A stretch of 64,000 nucleotides of DNA from Succinispira mobilis DSM 6222 (GTDB lineage: Bacteria > Bacillota > Negativicutes > Acidaminococcales > Succinispiraceae), in contig NZ_KB913028.1 in NCBI RefSeq assembly GCF_000384135.1, forward strand, positions 1,991,298-2,055,297. Reading direction: 5' to 3'. Position 1 is the stretch's first letter, and every line of letters begins with the position of its first letter. A program made the translations under genes and the position numbers. Positions 45,607 through 53,724 of this stretch are shown in pieces. The notes below the pieces were generated by a model. The model was not told the origin of the DNA. It searched no databases and worked only from the letters and a program-made list of their open reading frames with translations.

Positions 45607-46326
45607 TTATAAGATTTTTGATAAAAAACCTTGTGTCCGCTCTTCTTTAGCCTGGCTAAAAATTTCATCAGGAGTCCCGGTTTCCACAATTCGCCCTTCA
45701 TCCATAAAAATTACTCGATCGCCCACCTCTCTGGCAAAACCCATCTCATGAGTTACTACTACCATGGTCATGCCAGTTTTTGCTAAATCTTTCATTACAT
45801 CTAGTACCTCTTTAACCATCTCTGGGTCTAAGGCCGAAGTTGGCTCATCAAACAACATTACTTTCGGCTGCATAGCTAAAGCTCTAGCTATAGCTACTCT
45901 TTGCTGTTGCCCGCCACTAAGATTTTCTGGATAGGCATGGACCTTGTCGCCTAAACCAACCTTATCTAATAGCTCCATTGCTACCTGTTCCGCTTGTTTA
46001 ACATTAATATTTTTTACTTTTAAAGGTGCCAACATAATATTTTGAAGCACCGTCATATGGGGAAACAAATTAAATCTTTGAAAAACCATGCCTACTTCTT
46101 TGCGAATAGCATTAATTGTTTCATTATTTTCTACGGCAATATTATCAATTACAATAGTCCCCGATGTTGGTTCTTCTAAATAATTCAAACACCGCAAAAA
46201 CGTACTTTTTCCTGAACCGCTGGGGCCAATTACTACCACAACTTCATTTTGGGCTATTTCAATACTCACATCTTTCAGAACATGCAAACTGCCAAATTTT
46301 TTATTTAATTTATCAACTTTTATCAT
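45607..46326 (-). CDS. Polar amino acid ABC transporter ATPase (239 aa)
   Basis: GlnQ/ArtP-type ATPase: Walker [17 protein letters not shown]-loop [14 protein letters not shown], signature [16 protein letters not shown], Walker [16 protein letters not shown]-loop [12 protein letters not shown]. Length is exactly that of the polar amino acid group. Overlaps the permease gene by 4 bases. Confidence 0.94.
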   Translation of the reverse strand: MIKVDKLNKKFGSLHVLKDVSIEIAQNEVVVVIGPSGSGKSTFLRCLNYLEEPTSGTIVIDNIAVENNETINAIRKEVGMVFQRFNLFPHMTVLQNIMLAPLKVKNINVKQAEQVAMELLDKVGLGDKVHAYPENLSGGQQQRVAIARALAMQPKVMLFDEPTSALDPEMVKEVLDVMKDLAKTGMTMVVVTHEMGFAREVGDRVIFMDEGRIVETGTPDEIFSQAKEERTQGFLSKIL

Positions 46327-46979
46327 TTTATATTGTACCTCCGCTCTAAAGCATCCACCAAGCGTGAAATTGCAAAAGTCATAATTAAATAAATAAAAGC
46401 TACAGTTAACCAGATTTCAAAAGAAGAATAGGTACGAGCAATTATCAACTGTCCGCGTCTAGTTAACTCTTCAAATCCAATAACTGATACTAAGGAAGAA
46501 TCTTTTAACATTGCAATAAATTCATTGCCTAACGGCGGAATAACCCTTTTAAAGGCTTGGGGAACGATAATATAACGCATGGTTTGCATCCAAGTCATCC
46601 CTAAAGAACGGCCCGCTTCCATCTGTCCTTTGTCAATAGATTGAATGCCCCCACGAAAAATTTCAGCGACATAGGCCCCACTATTTATCGAACAAGCAGA
46701 AATCGCAGCTATAAACGGATCGATTCTTTGGCCTGTAAGCATGGGCAAGGCAAAATAAATTAGAAAGATTTGCACCAATAATGGTGTACCACGAATAAAA
46801 TCCACATAAATTCTGGCTAAAGCTCTACAAAAAACAAAGTCAGATAATCTGGCTATACCAACTATTAAGCCGATTAACATCCCAAATCCTACACTAAGGG
46901 CAGTTATTTGAATTGTTATCCCAGCACCTTGTAATAACAAAGGAAATGCTTCCATTATCACTTTAAAATCAAATGACAT
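46323..46979 (-). CDS. Polar amino acid ABC transporter permease (218 aa)
   Basis: GlnP/HisM-type membrane subunit with five helices and the [22 protein letters not shown] coupling loop; the N-terminal helix segment [20 protein letters not shown] is typical. No substrate-binding protein gene accompanies the pair, so the binding subunit must be elsewhere. The promoter upstream carries an operator-like palindrome. Confidence 0.93.
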   Translation of the reverse strand: MSFDFKVIMEAFPLLLQGAGITIQITALSVGFGMLIGLIVGIARLSDFVFCRALARIYVDFIRGTPLLVQIFLIYFALPMLTGQRIDPFIAAISACSINSGAYVAEIFRGGIQSIDKGQMEAGRSLGMTWMQTMRYIIVPQAFKRVIPPLGNEFIAMLKDSSLVSVIGFEELTRRGQLIIARTYSSFEIWLTVAFIYLIMTFAISRLVDALERRYNIK

Positions 46980-47023
46980 CTTAGCTATACCTACCTTTTA
47001 TAATTATACTAAACTATCTCTAT

Positions 47024-47052
47024 ATTATAACATGTACACTTGTACATTACAA
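47024..47052 (-). promoter_or_regulatory. Promoter with an operator-like palindrome in its spacer (ABC importer)
   Basis: Read leftward: TTGTAA, 17 bases, TATAAT. ATGTACAAGTGTACAT (47032-47047), a 16-bp palindrome, fills the spacer between the two boxes, so a bound regulator would block polymerase. Confidence 0.65.
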
Positions 47053-47077
47053 TAATTACAAAATAGGCAAAATAAAA

Positions 47078-47103
47078 TTTCGGGATAGCGAACTATCCCG
47101 AAA
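47078..47103 (-). terminator. Strong terminator after the structured RNA
   Basis: TTTCGGGATAG and CTATCCCGAAA, perfect 11-bp stem with a four-base loop, followed leftward by TTTTATTTTG. Confidence 0.8.
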
Positions 47104-47109
47104 TATATT

Positions 47110-47334
47110 TTCTTACCAAAAATAACCTAGCTGACCTGGTTTTTGCCCCCACACTCGCCTGCTGGAGTTTTCGCTACTACGCTTGCTTGCCACCTCACTA
47201 CTCACACTCTCGATTTTCTCGGCAGGACTTACTTCTAAGCCGCACCATGCTCACAACACTTTTGGTTGCTTACGTGGATCCTTTTGCCTGCGACTGGCTT
47301 GGATTTGCAACCACAGACCTAAGTCATTTGGATA
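47110..47334 (-). ncRNA. Candidate structured non-coding RNA, about 215 nt
   Basis: Between fliT and the ABC importer lies a stretch visibly richer in G+C than its surroundings, with no credible reading frame on the minus strand. Its two ends pair: CCAAA-TGACTTAG (from 47331 leftward) with CTAGGTTA..TTTGG (to 47116), 13 pairs with a 2-base bulge. Inside, a nested stem is built from GGTTGC/GCAACC (47307-47312 with 47264-47269), ATCC/GGAT and GCC/GGC. Further left are CTTA-GAAG-TAAG and CCTGC/GCAGG. A consensus-like promoter precedes it and T-rich ends follow. Position after fliD-fliS-fliT is where hpf/raiA often lies in Bacillota, so an RNA of the raiA-motif class is conceivable; 6S RNA is another candidate. 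Neither is shown. Confidence 0.6.
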
Positions 47335-47340
47335 ACAAAT

Positions 47341-47369
47341 ATTATATAATTTTCCTAGTCATTTTGCAA
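47341..47369 (-). promoter_or_regulatory. Promoter of the structured RNA
   Basis: Read leftward: TTGCAA, 17 bases, TATAAT, beginning just past the fliT stop. The predicted start near 47334 is three bases before the closing stem of the RNA. Confidence 0.75.
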
Positions 47370-47377
47370 GTACTCAA

Positions 47378-47719
47378 TTATCTTTTTGCATTGATATTAT
47401 AACCAGTATTTGCACTTTGCGCATAAACATCATAGACACTACTAATAGTCTTACGTTGTTCAATTTGGCGCATTAAAAATTTAACTCTATTTAATAATGT
47501 TTTTTCGGCAACTAATAACTCTTGCTTCAAATCTTCATAGGCACCACTACCTACATAGTTATCTGGATCAGGTGCTACCGCAATAAAAGCAATTACTTTA
47601 TCACGTTGCTCCAATAAATCTGCAAACATATCAAAATGTTTTGTGTTTGCAAAATCTTCCAATTCCCGCGTCAAAAAAGCATAATCGGCAAACAATTGCT
47701 TTTTGGTCTTATCACTCAA
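47378..47719 (-). CDS. fliT: FliT-like flagellar chaperone (113 aa)
   Basis: Small all-helical protein directly after fliS, the usual place of FliT, the export chaperone for FliD. Sequence conservation in this family is low and there is no diagnostic motif; helical content, size and position are the evidence. The start proposed is TTG at 47719, seven bases after GGGAAG and four bases past the fliS stop; a longer frame to 47788 would overlap fliS by 65 bases. Confidence 0.6.
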   Translation of the reverse strand: MSDKTKKQLFADYAFLTRELEDFANTKHFDMFADLLEQRDKVIAFIAVAPDPDNYVGSGAYEDLKQELLVAEKTLLNRVKFLMRQIEQRKTISSVYDVYAQSANTGYNINAKR

Positions 47720-47723
47720 ATTC

Positions 47724-48158
47724 TCACTTCCCAAAATCAACTGTGCCTGCAACCGCACTTGCAGCTGGTTGTCCAATTCCTTTGGCAATTTTCATTGCCT
47801 CAAACCAAGCCTCACGCAACTCTTGCAGAACTAGCAAAGCATTTTCGAAGTGAATTTTTTCATGCTTAAAAACACCTTGCCGCAGTTCATATTCAATATA
47901 ATCATAAAGTTTTAGATAGCCTTCTGCCAGTTCTGGATTAACATCAACTTTTAATGTGCAAACAAATTCCCGAATAATATTTTGGGCTTTAATACTAGCC
48001 TCATTAATATCTTTAGGAGCAATATTATTTTCAATACCCATAATCGCTTCCTTGGTAAAGCGGATGGCCCCATCATATAGCATCAAAGTTAGCCTTTCCG
48101 GGGGCATGGTATTAATTTGTTGATTTTTGTAAGCACCTACACCAGTATTATTAATCAC
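47724..48158 (-). CDS. fliS: Flagellin export chaperone FliS (144 aa)
   Basis: Binds the C-terminal helices of flagellin and prevents premature polymerisation. GAYKNQQINTMPPERLTLMLYDGAI is the conserved start of the FliS fold. GTG start eight bases after GGAGG. The C-terminal extension (PAASAVAGTVDFGK) is slightly long. Two giant flagellins in the window are its likely clients. Confidence 0.95.
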   Translation of the reverse strand: MINNTGVGAYKNQQINTMPPERLTLMLYDGAIRFTKEAIMGIENNIAPKDINEASIKAQNIIREFVCTLKVDVNPELAEGYLKLYDYIEYELRQGVFKHEKIHFENALLVLQELREAWFEAMKIAKGIGQPAASAVAGTVDFGK

Positions 48159-48224
48159 GTATATTCCTCCAAAGTTACCTTGAATTTTCTTTAAATTCTA
48201 TTTCTGTTGGTTACTACAATCTAC

Positions 48225-50057
48225 TTAAGAAGAAGTCCCTCCAAATAAACTACTAGTTTGATTTTGAATTTTTTGTAATGCTTTTTCCATTTGAGCATAT
48301 TGCTTGTAGTAATAATCTTCTTTAGTCGATATCTGTTTTTCCAATAATGTCATCTTATTTTTATAGCTATTAATTTGCTTACCGAGAATACTGGTAACCT
48401 CGGTACTACTATACTGTAAGACCCCAGCCTTATCGTCAATTTTTTCCATGCTACTGGTCATCAAATCGTATAATTTAGCTGCAACTCCTGCCCGACCCTC
48501 TTTCTTATCGCCTGTCCCCGAAAAGATTTTGGCAACAGCCGTAGGATCTTCTGCTAGAGCTGTTTTTAGCTTATCTTCATCTAAATATAATTTGCCGCCT
48601 TCTTTCCAGTTACTACCTGTGGAAATTCCGATTGCCGCAGCATTTTTATATTTACCATCTATGCCCTCAATACTAGTTATCATAATATTGCGCATACTGC
48701 TCGTTAGCCCAGTTAAGATATCATCATTTTTAAGCAAACCACTTTTAGCCAGTTTTTCCCATTTTTCAACTTGAGTTTCACTAAGTTTGCTTTCTTCATC
48801 TTCAGTAAGTGGCTTATAGGTGCGATATTTAGTTTCATTAGCTTTGTCAGTTGTATAAGTTAATAAAGAATTATACAACTCAACAAAGGATTTCATGTTA
48901 GCAACAATCTTATCCACATCTTGCTCTACCGTAACATTCGCTTCGCCCAAACCAGTCAAATTATAGGTAATTCCAGCAATGGAAAAGGAGTTACTAGCCT
49001 GTTCTAAGTCCGTCACACCATCTAAATCAAAAATTGCATTTTGCCCTTGCGTCCGTGCTGGCAACTTATCGCCGCCATCGGTACCCAATTTCAACCCCTG
49101 CTTAAGGAATTTTAAGCCTGCGGCATCAGTACCGGTAAAATCAACTTTTTTGCCATCCTTGCCGACAATCGTAAAGGTATCCGCGACTTCATCATAGCTA
49201 GCGGTAACTCCAGCATCAGAGCCATTAATTGTACTAAGCATATTTTGCATGTTTTTGCTAGCATCTAAAGTTATTTCTTTACCATTGATACTAATTTTAA
49301 AAGTCTTAGAATCACCGGTAAACTCTGGCAATACATCCTTGCCGGCAAACTGTGTCAGCAAAGTAGTTTTAGTGCCAGAACCTAGTTTTTCACTACTACT
49401 ATCTTGATAATTATAGTTCATCTTTAACGCATTGGTTAAAAATTTCATGCCCGCATCACTAGTTCCAGTAAAATCAATTACCCCTTCAGAGCCAGTTTTT
49501 TCACTAATCAGAAATACTCGATCCATCGTCACATCATAAGTAGTCTTAACCCCTGCTCCCGCTGAATTGATATTAGATAATAATTGATTTAAGCTAGCGG
49601 TTGGATCAACTTTGATTTCTTTCCCATTAACAGTTATCGAAAATTCACTCGACAAACTTACATCCGTAGCATTAGCAAACTGAGTTTTCAAGGTGGTTTT
49701 GTTTTCAGCCGAAGCCATTTTTTCCGAACTACCTACACTCGCAGCTTTAGCCAATTGTTTAACCTTTAGTGTATGTGGTACATTAAGAGCATCCGAATTA
49801 GCCTTTGCTGTAACTACTTCTTTATTACTAGTATTAGAATTAACCGGGCTAACCGTAGCACTCAACTTGTACTCCGTCATTTTCGCTCTAAATTCCGCTT
49901 CTTTAGTATAAATAGTTTTATACTCATCTTTCTTCCACTCAGCAGTAGTCTTATTCTTATATTCCTTATCATAACGGTCTTGATAAGGTTGAACCATGGA
50001 TTTTACAATATTTTCCACGTCCATCCCCGAAACTAAACCGACATTTCTTACCGTCAT
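48225..50057 (-). CDS. fliD: Flagellar filament cap FliD (610 aa)
   Basis: Cap that guides flagellin polymerisation. The N-terminal NVGLVSGMDVENIVKSMVQPYQDRY and the C-terminal coiled region (KMTLLEKQISTKEDYYYKQYAQMEKAL) are typical FliD D0/D1. The middle holds two related modules of about 115 residues: ITVNGKEIKVDPTASLNQLL with VIDFTGTSDAGMKFL, and ISINGKEITLDASKNMQNML with KVDFTGTDAAGLKFL. This internal duplication makes it longer than the roughly 450-500 residues common for FliD. Ribosome binding site AGGAGG. Confidence 0.95.
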   Translation of the reverse strand: MTVRNVGLVSGMDVENIVKSMVQPYQDRYDKEYKNKTTAEWKKDEYKTIYTKEAEFRAKMTEYKLSATVSPVNSNTSNKEVVTAKANSDALNVPHTLKVKQLAKAASVGSSEKMASAENKTTLKTQFANATDVSLSSEFSITVNGKEIKVDPTASLNQLLSNINSAGAGVKTTYDVTMDRVFLISEKTGSEGVIDFTGTSDAGMKFLTNALKMNYNYQDSSSEKLGSGTKTTLLTQFAGKDVLPEFTGDSKTFKISINGKEITLDASKNMQNMLSTINGSDAGVTASYDEVADTFTIVGKDGKKVDFTGTDAAGLKFLKQGLKLGTDGGDKLPARTQGQNAIFDLDGVTDLEQASNSFSIAGITYNLTGLGEANVTVEQDVDKIVANMKSFVELYNSLLTYTTDKANETKYRTYKPLTEDEESKLSETQVEKWEKLAKSGLLKNDDILTGLTSSMRNIMITSIEGIDGKYKNAAAIGISTGSNWKEGGKLYLDEDKLKTALAEDPTAVAKIFSGTGDKKEGRAGVAAKLYDLMTSSMEKIDDKAGVLQYSSTEVTSILGKQINSYKNKMTLLEKQISTKEDYYYKQYAQMEKALQKIQNQTSSLFGGTSS

Positions 50058-50071
50058 TGCACTTCCTCCTT

Positions 50072-50461
50072 TTAGGCTTTTTTATCCACTATCATCCCTA
50101 CATAATCCTTAATTCTTGCTACCATATCTAAAAATTCTTTCGAAGGGAAAGTTTTCAAAACACGATTAGCCTTACCATCTACTAAGTTAACCATAAGGCG
50201 ATTAGTATCTTCATGTACATCAAATTTTAAATCAGGGTTAGTCATTGCTAAAAATTGACTCATCATCTTACTCATGTTTATCAAATCATCTTTACTAACC
50301 TGTTTTTCTGGTGCTGCTTGGGTATTGTTCTTACTCTGTTCTTCAACTTTCGGAACATCTCTTGTTGCTGCATGCACCGCAGCATCGGTTGTCACCGGAC
50401 TTGGAGTTACACTGAACATATCTGCAGGACTAGTTGACAATGAATTTATACCTATACTCAT
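50072..50461 (-). CDS. flaG: FlaG family flagellar protein (129 aa)
   Basis: FlaG proteins influence filament length; their mechanism is unclear. The C-terminal half, DLKFDVHEDTNRLMVNLVDGKANRVLKTFPSKEFLDMVARI, is the FlaG domain; the N-terminal half is low-complexity Ser/Thr/Ala. ATG at 50461 follows GGAGGG by seven bases; the longer frame to 50575 overlaps the upstream gene. Next to fliD as usual. Confidence 0.9.
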   Translation of the reverse strand: MSIGINSLSTSPADMFSVTPSPVTTDAAVHAATRDVPKVEEQSKNNTQAAPEKQVSKDDLINMSKMMSQFLAMTNPDLKFDVHEDTNRLMVNLVDGKANRVLKTFPSKEFLDMVARIKDYVGMIVDKKA

Positions 50462-50556
50462 AAGAATCCCTCCAAAAAATATATATAAATTTTTATTTTT
50501 TCGAAAACCCTTTATCTGTATTATCGAATCTTTTCGCCAAATATTAACTAAAAATT

Positions 50557-51468
50557 TTATTTTTCTGCAAACCAAGCTTTTGTATGTTTAATCCCATTAT
50601 TCCAAGAATAAATTTGTTCTTGATAATATAACCTTTGCATAATTGTTGCCAAAGGTTTTACAATAATATCTTCATTGCGAATTTTATCAATACCTGCTGC
50701 TTGCAAGCGCTCTGCTTGTTGCTCATCCACTACAAAGCTATCGCGTGGACGCTCATAAGTTAGATACACTAAATTCTCATTGCTCATGAAATATTTATAA
50801 GTAACTGGATTGAACTGGAAATTATGCATCCAAAGTTGTAAATGTTCTGGTACAGAACGTTGTACATAAGCCAAGTGTTCAAAGTTCTCGGGTTGCAAGA
50901 TTTTATCAAAGTTGCGCGTCGCAAAATCTTGATAAGTCACATTTTTAAGTTCTAAACCATATACGGGATCGACCATAAACCACTCTTGACTTAGTTCATC
51001 CCAAATCTCTAGCAAACGATGTATAACAACTTTACCAGTAACTGAATATATTGGTAATTGTCTACAAGGTATTTTAAGTTCATCCATATAAAAATTAATT
51101 AAATCAAACCCTGTAGTATCTGCTAACTTGCCTGATATATTCAACAAATATTCTACCCGCGTCGATTGAATTACGCTAATATTTTGATCATAAATGCAAT
51201 TGAGCAACCCTGACACTAGCGCTCGCGTATCTTCTTGATAAACGATTTGTTGAAAACTATGCTTTACATCTAAAGTTTCTGGATCTAAAGAGTAAAAACG
51301 ATATAGGCCTTCTTGTTCTAAATAATATTTTTGCCCAGCAAAATCATACAAACCTACCGTAGTAAGCAATGTGTGTGGAAAAGGTCGAGCAGATAAATGC
51401 TGCTGTTCTTGCTGAGGAAACAATTCCCGAATATGCATTTTATCATAATGTGTCACTACTAATTTCAT
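50557..51468 (-). CDS. Transglutaminase-like protein in the flagellin modification locus (303 aa)
   Basis: Not firmly recognised. Residues about 120-170 follow the transglutaminase/cysteine protease fold pattern: KIPCRQLPIY corresponds to the usual GIPAR strand, IHRLLEIWDELSQEWFMVDP to the H-x-W...W..vDP segment, with His150 and Asp167. The catalytic Cys normally 15-20 residues before GIPAR is not at its place (ADTTGFDL); Cys135 in IPCR is displaced. It may thus be a pseudoenzyme or use a shifted nucleophile. Placed between maf and flaG, so a role in flagellin maturation is inferred only from position. ATG at 51468 follows AAGGAG. Confidence 0.55.
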   Translation of the reverse strand: MKLVVTHYDKMHIRELFPQQEQQHLSARPFPHTLLTTVGLYDFAGQKYYLEQEGLYRFYSLDPETLDVKHSFQQIVYQEDTRALVSGLLNCIYDQNISVIQSTRVEYLLNISGKLADTTGFDLINFYMDELKIPCRQLPIYSVTGKVVIHRLLEIWDELSQEWFMVDPVYGLELKNVTYQDFATRNFDKILQPENFEHLAYVQRSVPEHLQLWMHNFQFNPVTYKYFMSNENLVYLTYERPRDSFVVDEQQAERLQAAGIDKIRNEDIIVKPLATIMQRLYYQEQIYSWNNGIKHTKAWFAEK

Positions 51469-51494
51469 TTGCAAGTTTCTCCTTTCTAACCGCA

Positions 51495-53345
51495 CTATTG
51501 TCTTACGAAAATAACTCTATTAATTTCTGGGCGTTCTTGTAAATATTCCTCAGCTAGAACAACTGCCGCATTAACATATTCTAGCAAACGTTTATTAACT
51601 AGATATAGCCCTTCCCACAATTCATATTTATATTCACCTAAATCCAGCAACAATGCTTCATTGATATCAAAAACAAAGTTTTCTTTCATCATTTCCAAGA
51701 AAATCGCATTTTGATCAAGTTCTTTAAAAACATTTATGGCCTTACTAATTATTTCATAATTTTTGTTGCCTTCATCACAGTGATTTATTTGTAATAAAAT
51801 AGTTTTTTGTTCTAAAAGAAGTTTTTGTAAAAGTAACATATCTTTTTTATATCCCGCTGCATATTGTTTCGCCAATTCCTGTTTTCGGGCTATTAATCCT
51901 AAAGATTTTTCCGAAATTTCTTTAATGGTGCTTTCAATATCAGTTTTGTTTTTCAACTCTTTGTCAATAACCTGACGCAAAGTCATATTGCGGGCGCCAA
52001 TTATAGGTAAACCACCTTCAGTCGCATTAATAAATTTGCAGTTCGGCGCTGTTTCAATAAACCTTTCTATCGCTCTTTTCATACCAATAAATACATCCGA
52101 TGAGTAAACTGTCTTACCATTAATATCCTGTAACAAAATGCTATTATCACTTTGATTATGCCGACTCCCCTCAGACCACGAACCTTTAGCATGCACCTTA
52201 TTACCATAAAAACAACAGTCTTGTCCGACCATAACGACTTTTTTACAACCCATTTGCACCGCAATAGCATGGGCAATATTTACTACTGACAAGCCACCCG
52301 TAGAAATTAATAAATCCTCGGAAAAATACTTATAGGCCGCTATAGCGATTTTATCCATCGCATCAATCGCAAAAGTAAAAATACTACCTTTATATTCTCG
52401 AAGCAAAGGACTATATACTGAATAGGAGCAAATCAGAGGAATATCTAAATCTTTCGTGTTTGCAAAAATTCTGTTAGCCAAATCACTGCCATCTACAGCC
52501 ATATGAAAATGAGGTTTTATGCCATGCTTTGCCAAAACAGAAATCGCAGTCCCCGCAGCAATTATTATGGCCTTGTCTCTAGCTTCTTGCAACAGGGAAA
52601 TATTTTTTTCCAAAGAAGCCCCCGCAGCAACCACAATGCAAGTATTACGTGCAAACAGTTCTTTCAAATGCAATAAATTAGCCGTCTTTGCTTTTAAAAC
52701 ACTCCAATTATGAATTAACCAAGTGTTTCTCCAAAATTTACGTGTAACGTCCATAATATTTTTATCAGTTAAAGCAATTTTGGTGCATTGGCAAATCTTC
52801 AAAAAAAACTCTGTAAACAAGGTTAAGTAACTAACAAATGGTAACACTACTATTTTTTCGTGCTGCCCAACATTGGTAAGTGTTATAATTGTCGATTCTA
52901 CCTGTTCAAATTCATCGGCAACAACCAAAACTAGCTCCTCCGAATTTACTGTATTGGTAAATTCCGTTAGATATTCTGATAAATTATTATATTGCAACCA
53001 TTTGTAAAATAAACCAATGCTAGGAATAACGATAAAGATTCTTTTTAGTTTTTCAAAATACCTAGCAATTGTTATTAATTGCTTATTATCTGGCAGTCCA
53101 AAAAGACATAACTGTTCTATTTGCTTAGGTTTATTTTTTATTAATTGTTCGATTTCCCGAGTCTTATTATAAATACTATGCAAATAAATATTTTTTTTGC
53201 CCTGCTTAACCCTTATTTCACAAGCATTTTCGTCCCACTCGATATTCTTAGCATAACGATTATTTTTTTCATAATTTCTTACTAATTCCAATAAATCTGT
53301 TCTATAACCTTTTAAAAACTCTTTATTATTCTTTAAGTAGTTCAT
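51495..53345 (-). CDS. maf: Motility accessory factor, Maf (DUF115) putative flagellin glycosyltransferase (616 aa)
   Basis: Maf proteins transfer nonulosonic acids (pseudaminic or legionaminic acid) to Ser/Thr of flagellin in the cytoplasm. The central DUF115 domain is clear: CIVVAAGASLEKNISLLQEA, PHFHMAVDGSD, STGGLSVVNIAHAIAVQMGC and VMVGQDCCFYGNKVHA. Flanking N- and C-terminal helical regions are typical of MAF_flag10 proteins. No sugar biosynthesis genes are in the window. ATG at 53345 overlaps the preceding stop by one base (TGATG). Confidence 0.88.
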   Translation of the reverse strand: MNYLKNNKEFLKGYRTDLLELVRNYEKNNRYAKNIEWDENACEIRVKQGKKNIYLHSIYNKTREIEQLIKNKPKQIEQLCLFGLPDNKQLITIARYFEKLKRIFIVIPSIGLFYKWLQYNNLSEYLTEFTNTVNSEELVLVVADEFEQVESTIITLTNVGQHEKIVVLPFVSYLTLFTEFFLKICQCTKIALTDKNIMDVTRKFWRNTWLIHNWSVLKAKTANLLHLKELFARNTCIVVAAGASLEKNISLLQEARDKAIIIAAGTAISVLAKHGIKPHFHMAVDGSDLANRIFANTKDLDIPLICSYSVYSPLLREYKGSIFTFAIDAMDKIAIAAYKYFSEDLLISTGGLSVVNIAHAIAVQMGCKKVVMVGQDCCFYGNKVHAKGSWSEGSRHNQSDNSILLQDINGKTVYSSDVFIGMKRAIERFIETAPNCKFINATEGGLPIIGARNMTLRQVIDKELKNKTDIESTIKEISEKSLGLIARKQELAKQYAAGYKKDMLLLQKLLLEQKTILLQINHCDEGNKNYEIISKAINVFKELDQNAIFLEMMKENFVFDINEALLLDLGEYKYELWEGLYLVNKRLLEYVNAAVVLAEEYLQERPEINRVIFVRQ

Positions 53346-53623
53346 CAACACTCCTCCAATAAACAGCTTTTTATAAATTCATAGAGCTTGTACTCCAAAA
53401 TATCCGCCGTTAACAAATAGTCCGCTTGTTCCACGCTATTTAAGAGCTCTAAGAAAATTGTATTTAGTTGTTGAATTTGTATTACTGAAAAAATATCACC
53501 CTGTTGCAAAATGTATTCCATTAATTCTAAAATTCTATCCGCCAATTTTTCCACTTCATTATTAAAAATATTTTGCTGAATTTGTAAGATTTTTTCACTA
53601 ATATTGGTTAGATGTGTGTTCAT
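53345..53623 (-). CDS. Hypothetical helical protein upstream of maf (92 aa)
   Basis: Not recognised. Predicted almost entirely helical (ISEKILQIQQNIFNNEVEKLADRILELMEY), acidic, with Cys near the C-terminus (KSCLLEEC). ATG at 53623 lies ten bases after GGAGG; a longer frame would start inside the flagellin terminator. One-base coupling with maf suggests a shared function, for example chaperoning Maf or flagellin. Confidence 0.65.
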   Translation of the reverse strand: MNTHLTNISEKILQIQQNIFNNEVEKLADRILELMEYILQQGDIFSVIQIQQLNTIFLELLNSVEQADYLLTADILEYKLYEFIKSCLLEEC

Positions 53624-53654
53624 AAAGCTACTGCCTCCAATATCTATTATTAAA

Positions 53655-53682
53655 GAAGCAGGTTGGTCACCCAACCTGCTTC
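53655..53682 (-). terminator. Hairpin between flagellin and the maf genes
   Basis: GAAGCAGGTTGG and CCAACCTGCTTC, a 12-bp stem followed leftward by TTTAATAAT. It ends most flagellin transcripts; read-through would reach the maf group. Confidence 0.8.
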
Positions 53683-53724
53683 AAATATTTTAGAACTTTG
53701 ACTGTCCAGCCATTAAAACTTATT

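Noticed and set aside
47187-47402. 71-codon rightward frame over the structured RNA
   Set aside because: No ribosome binding site, unusual composition, and it crosses the promoter and nested stems on the other strand. Structure explains the sequence better, though a homologue search would settle it.
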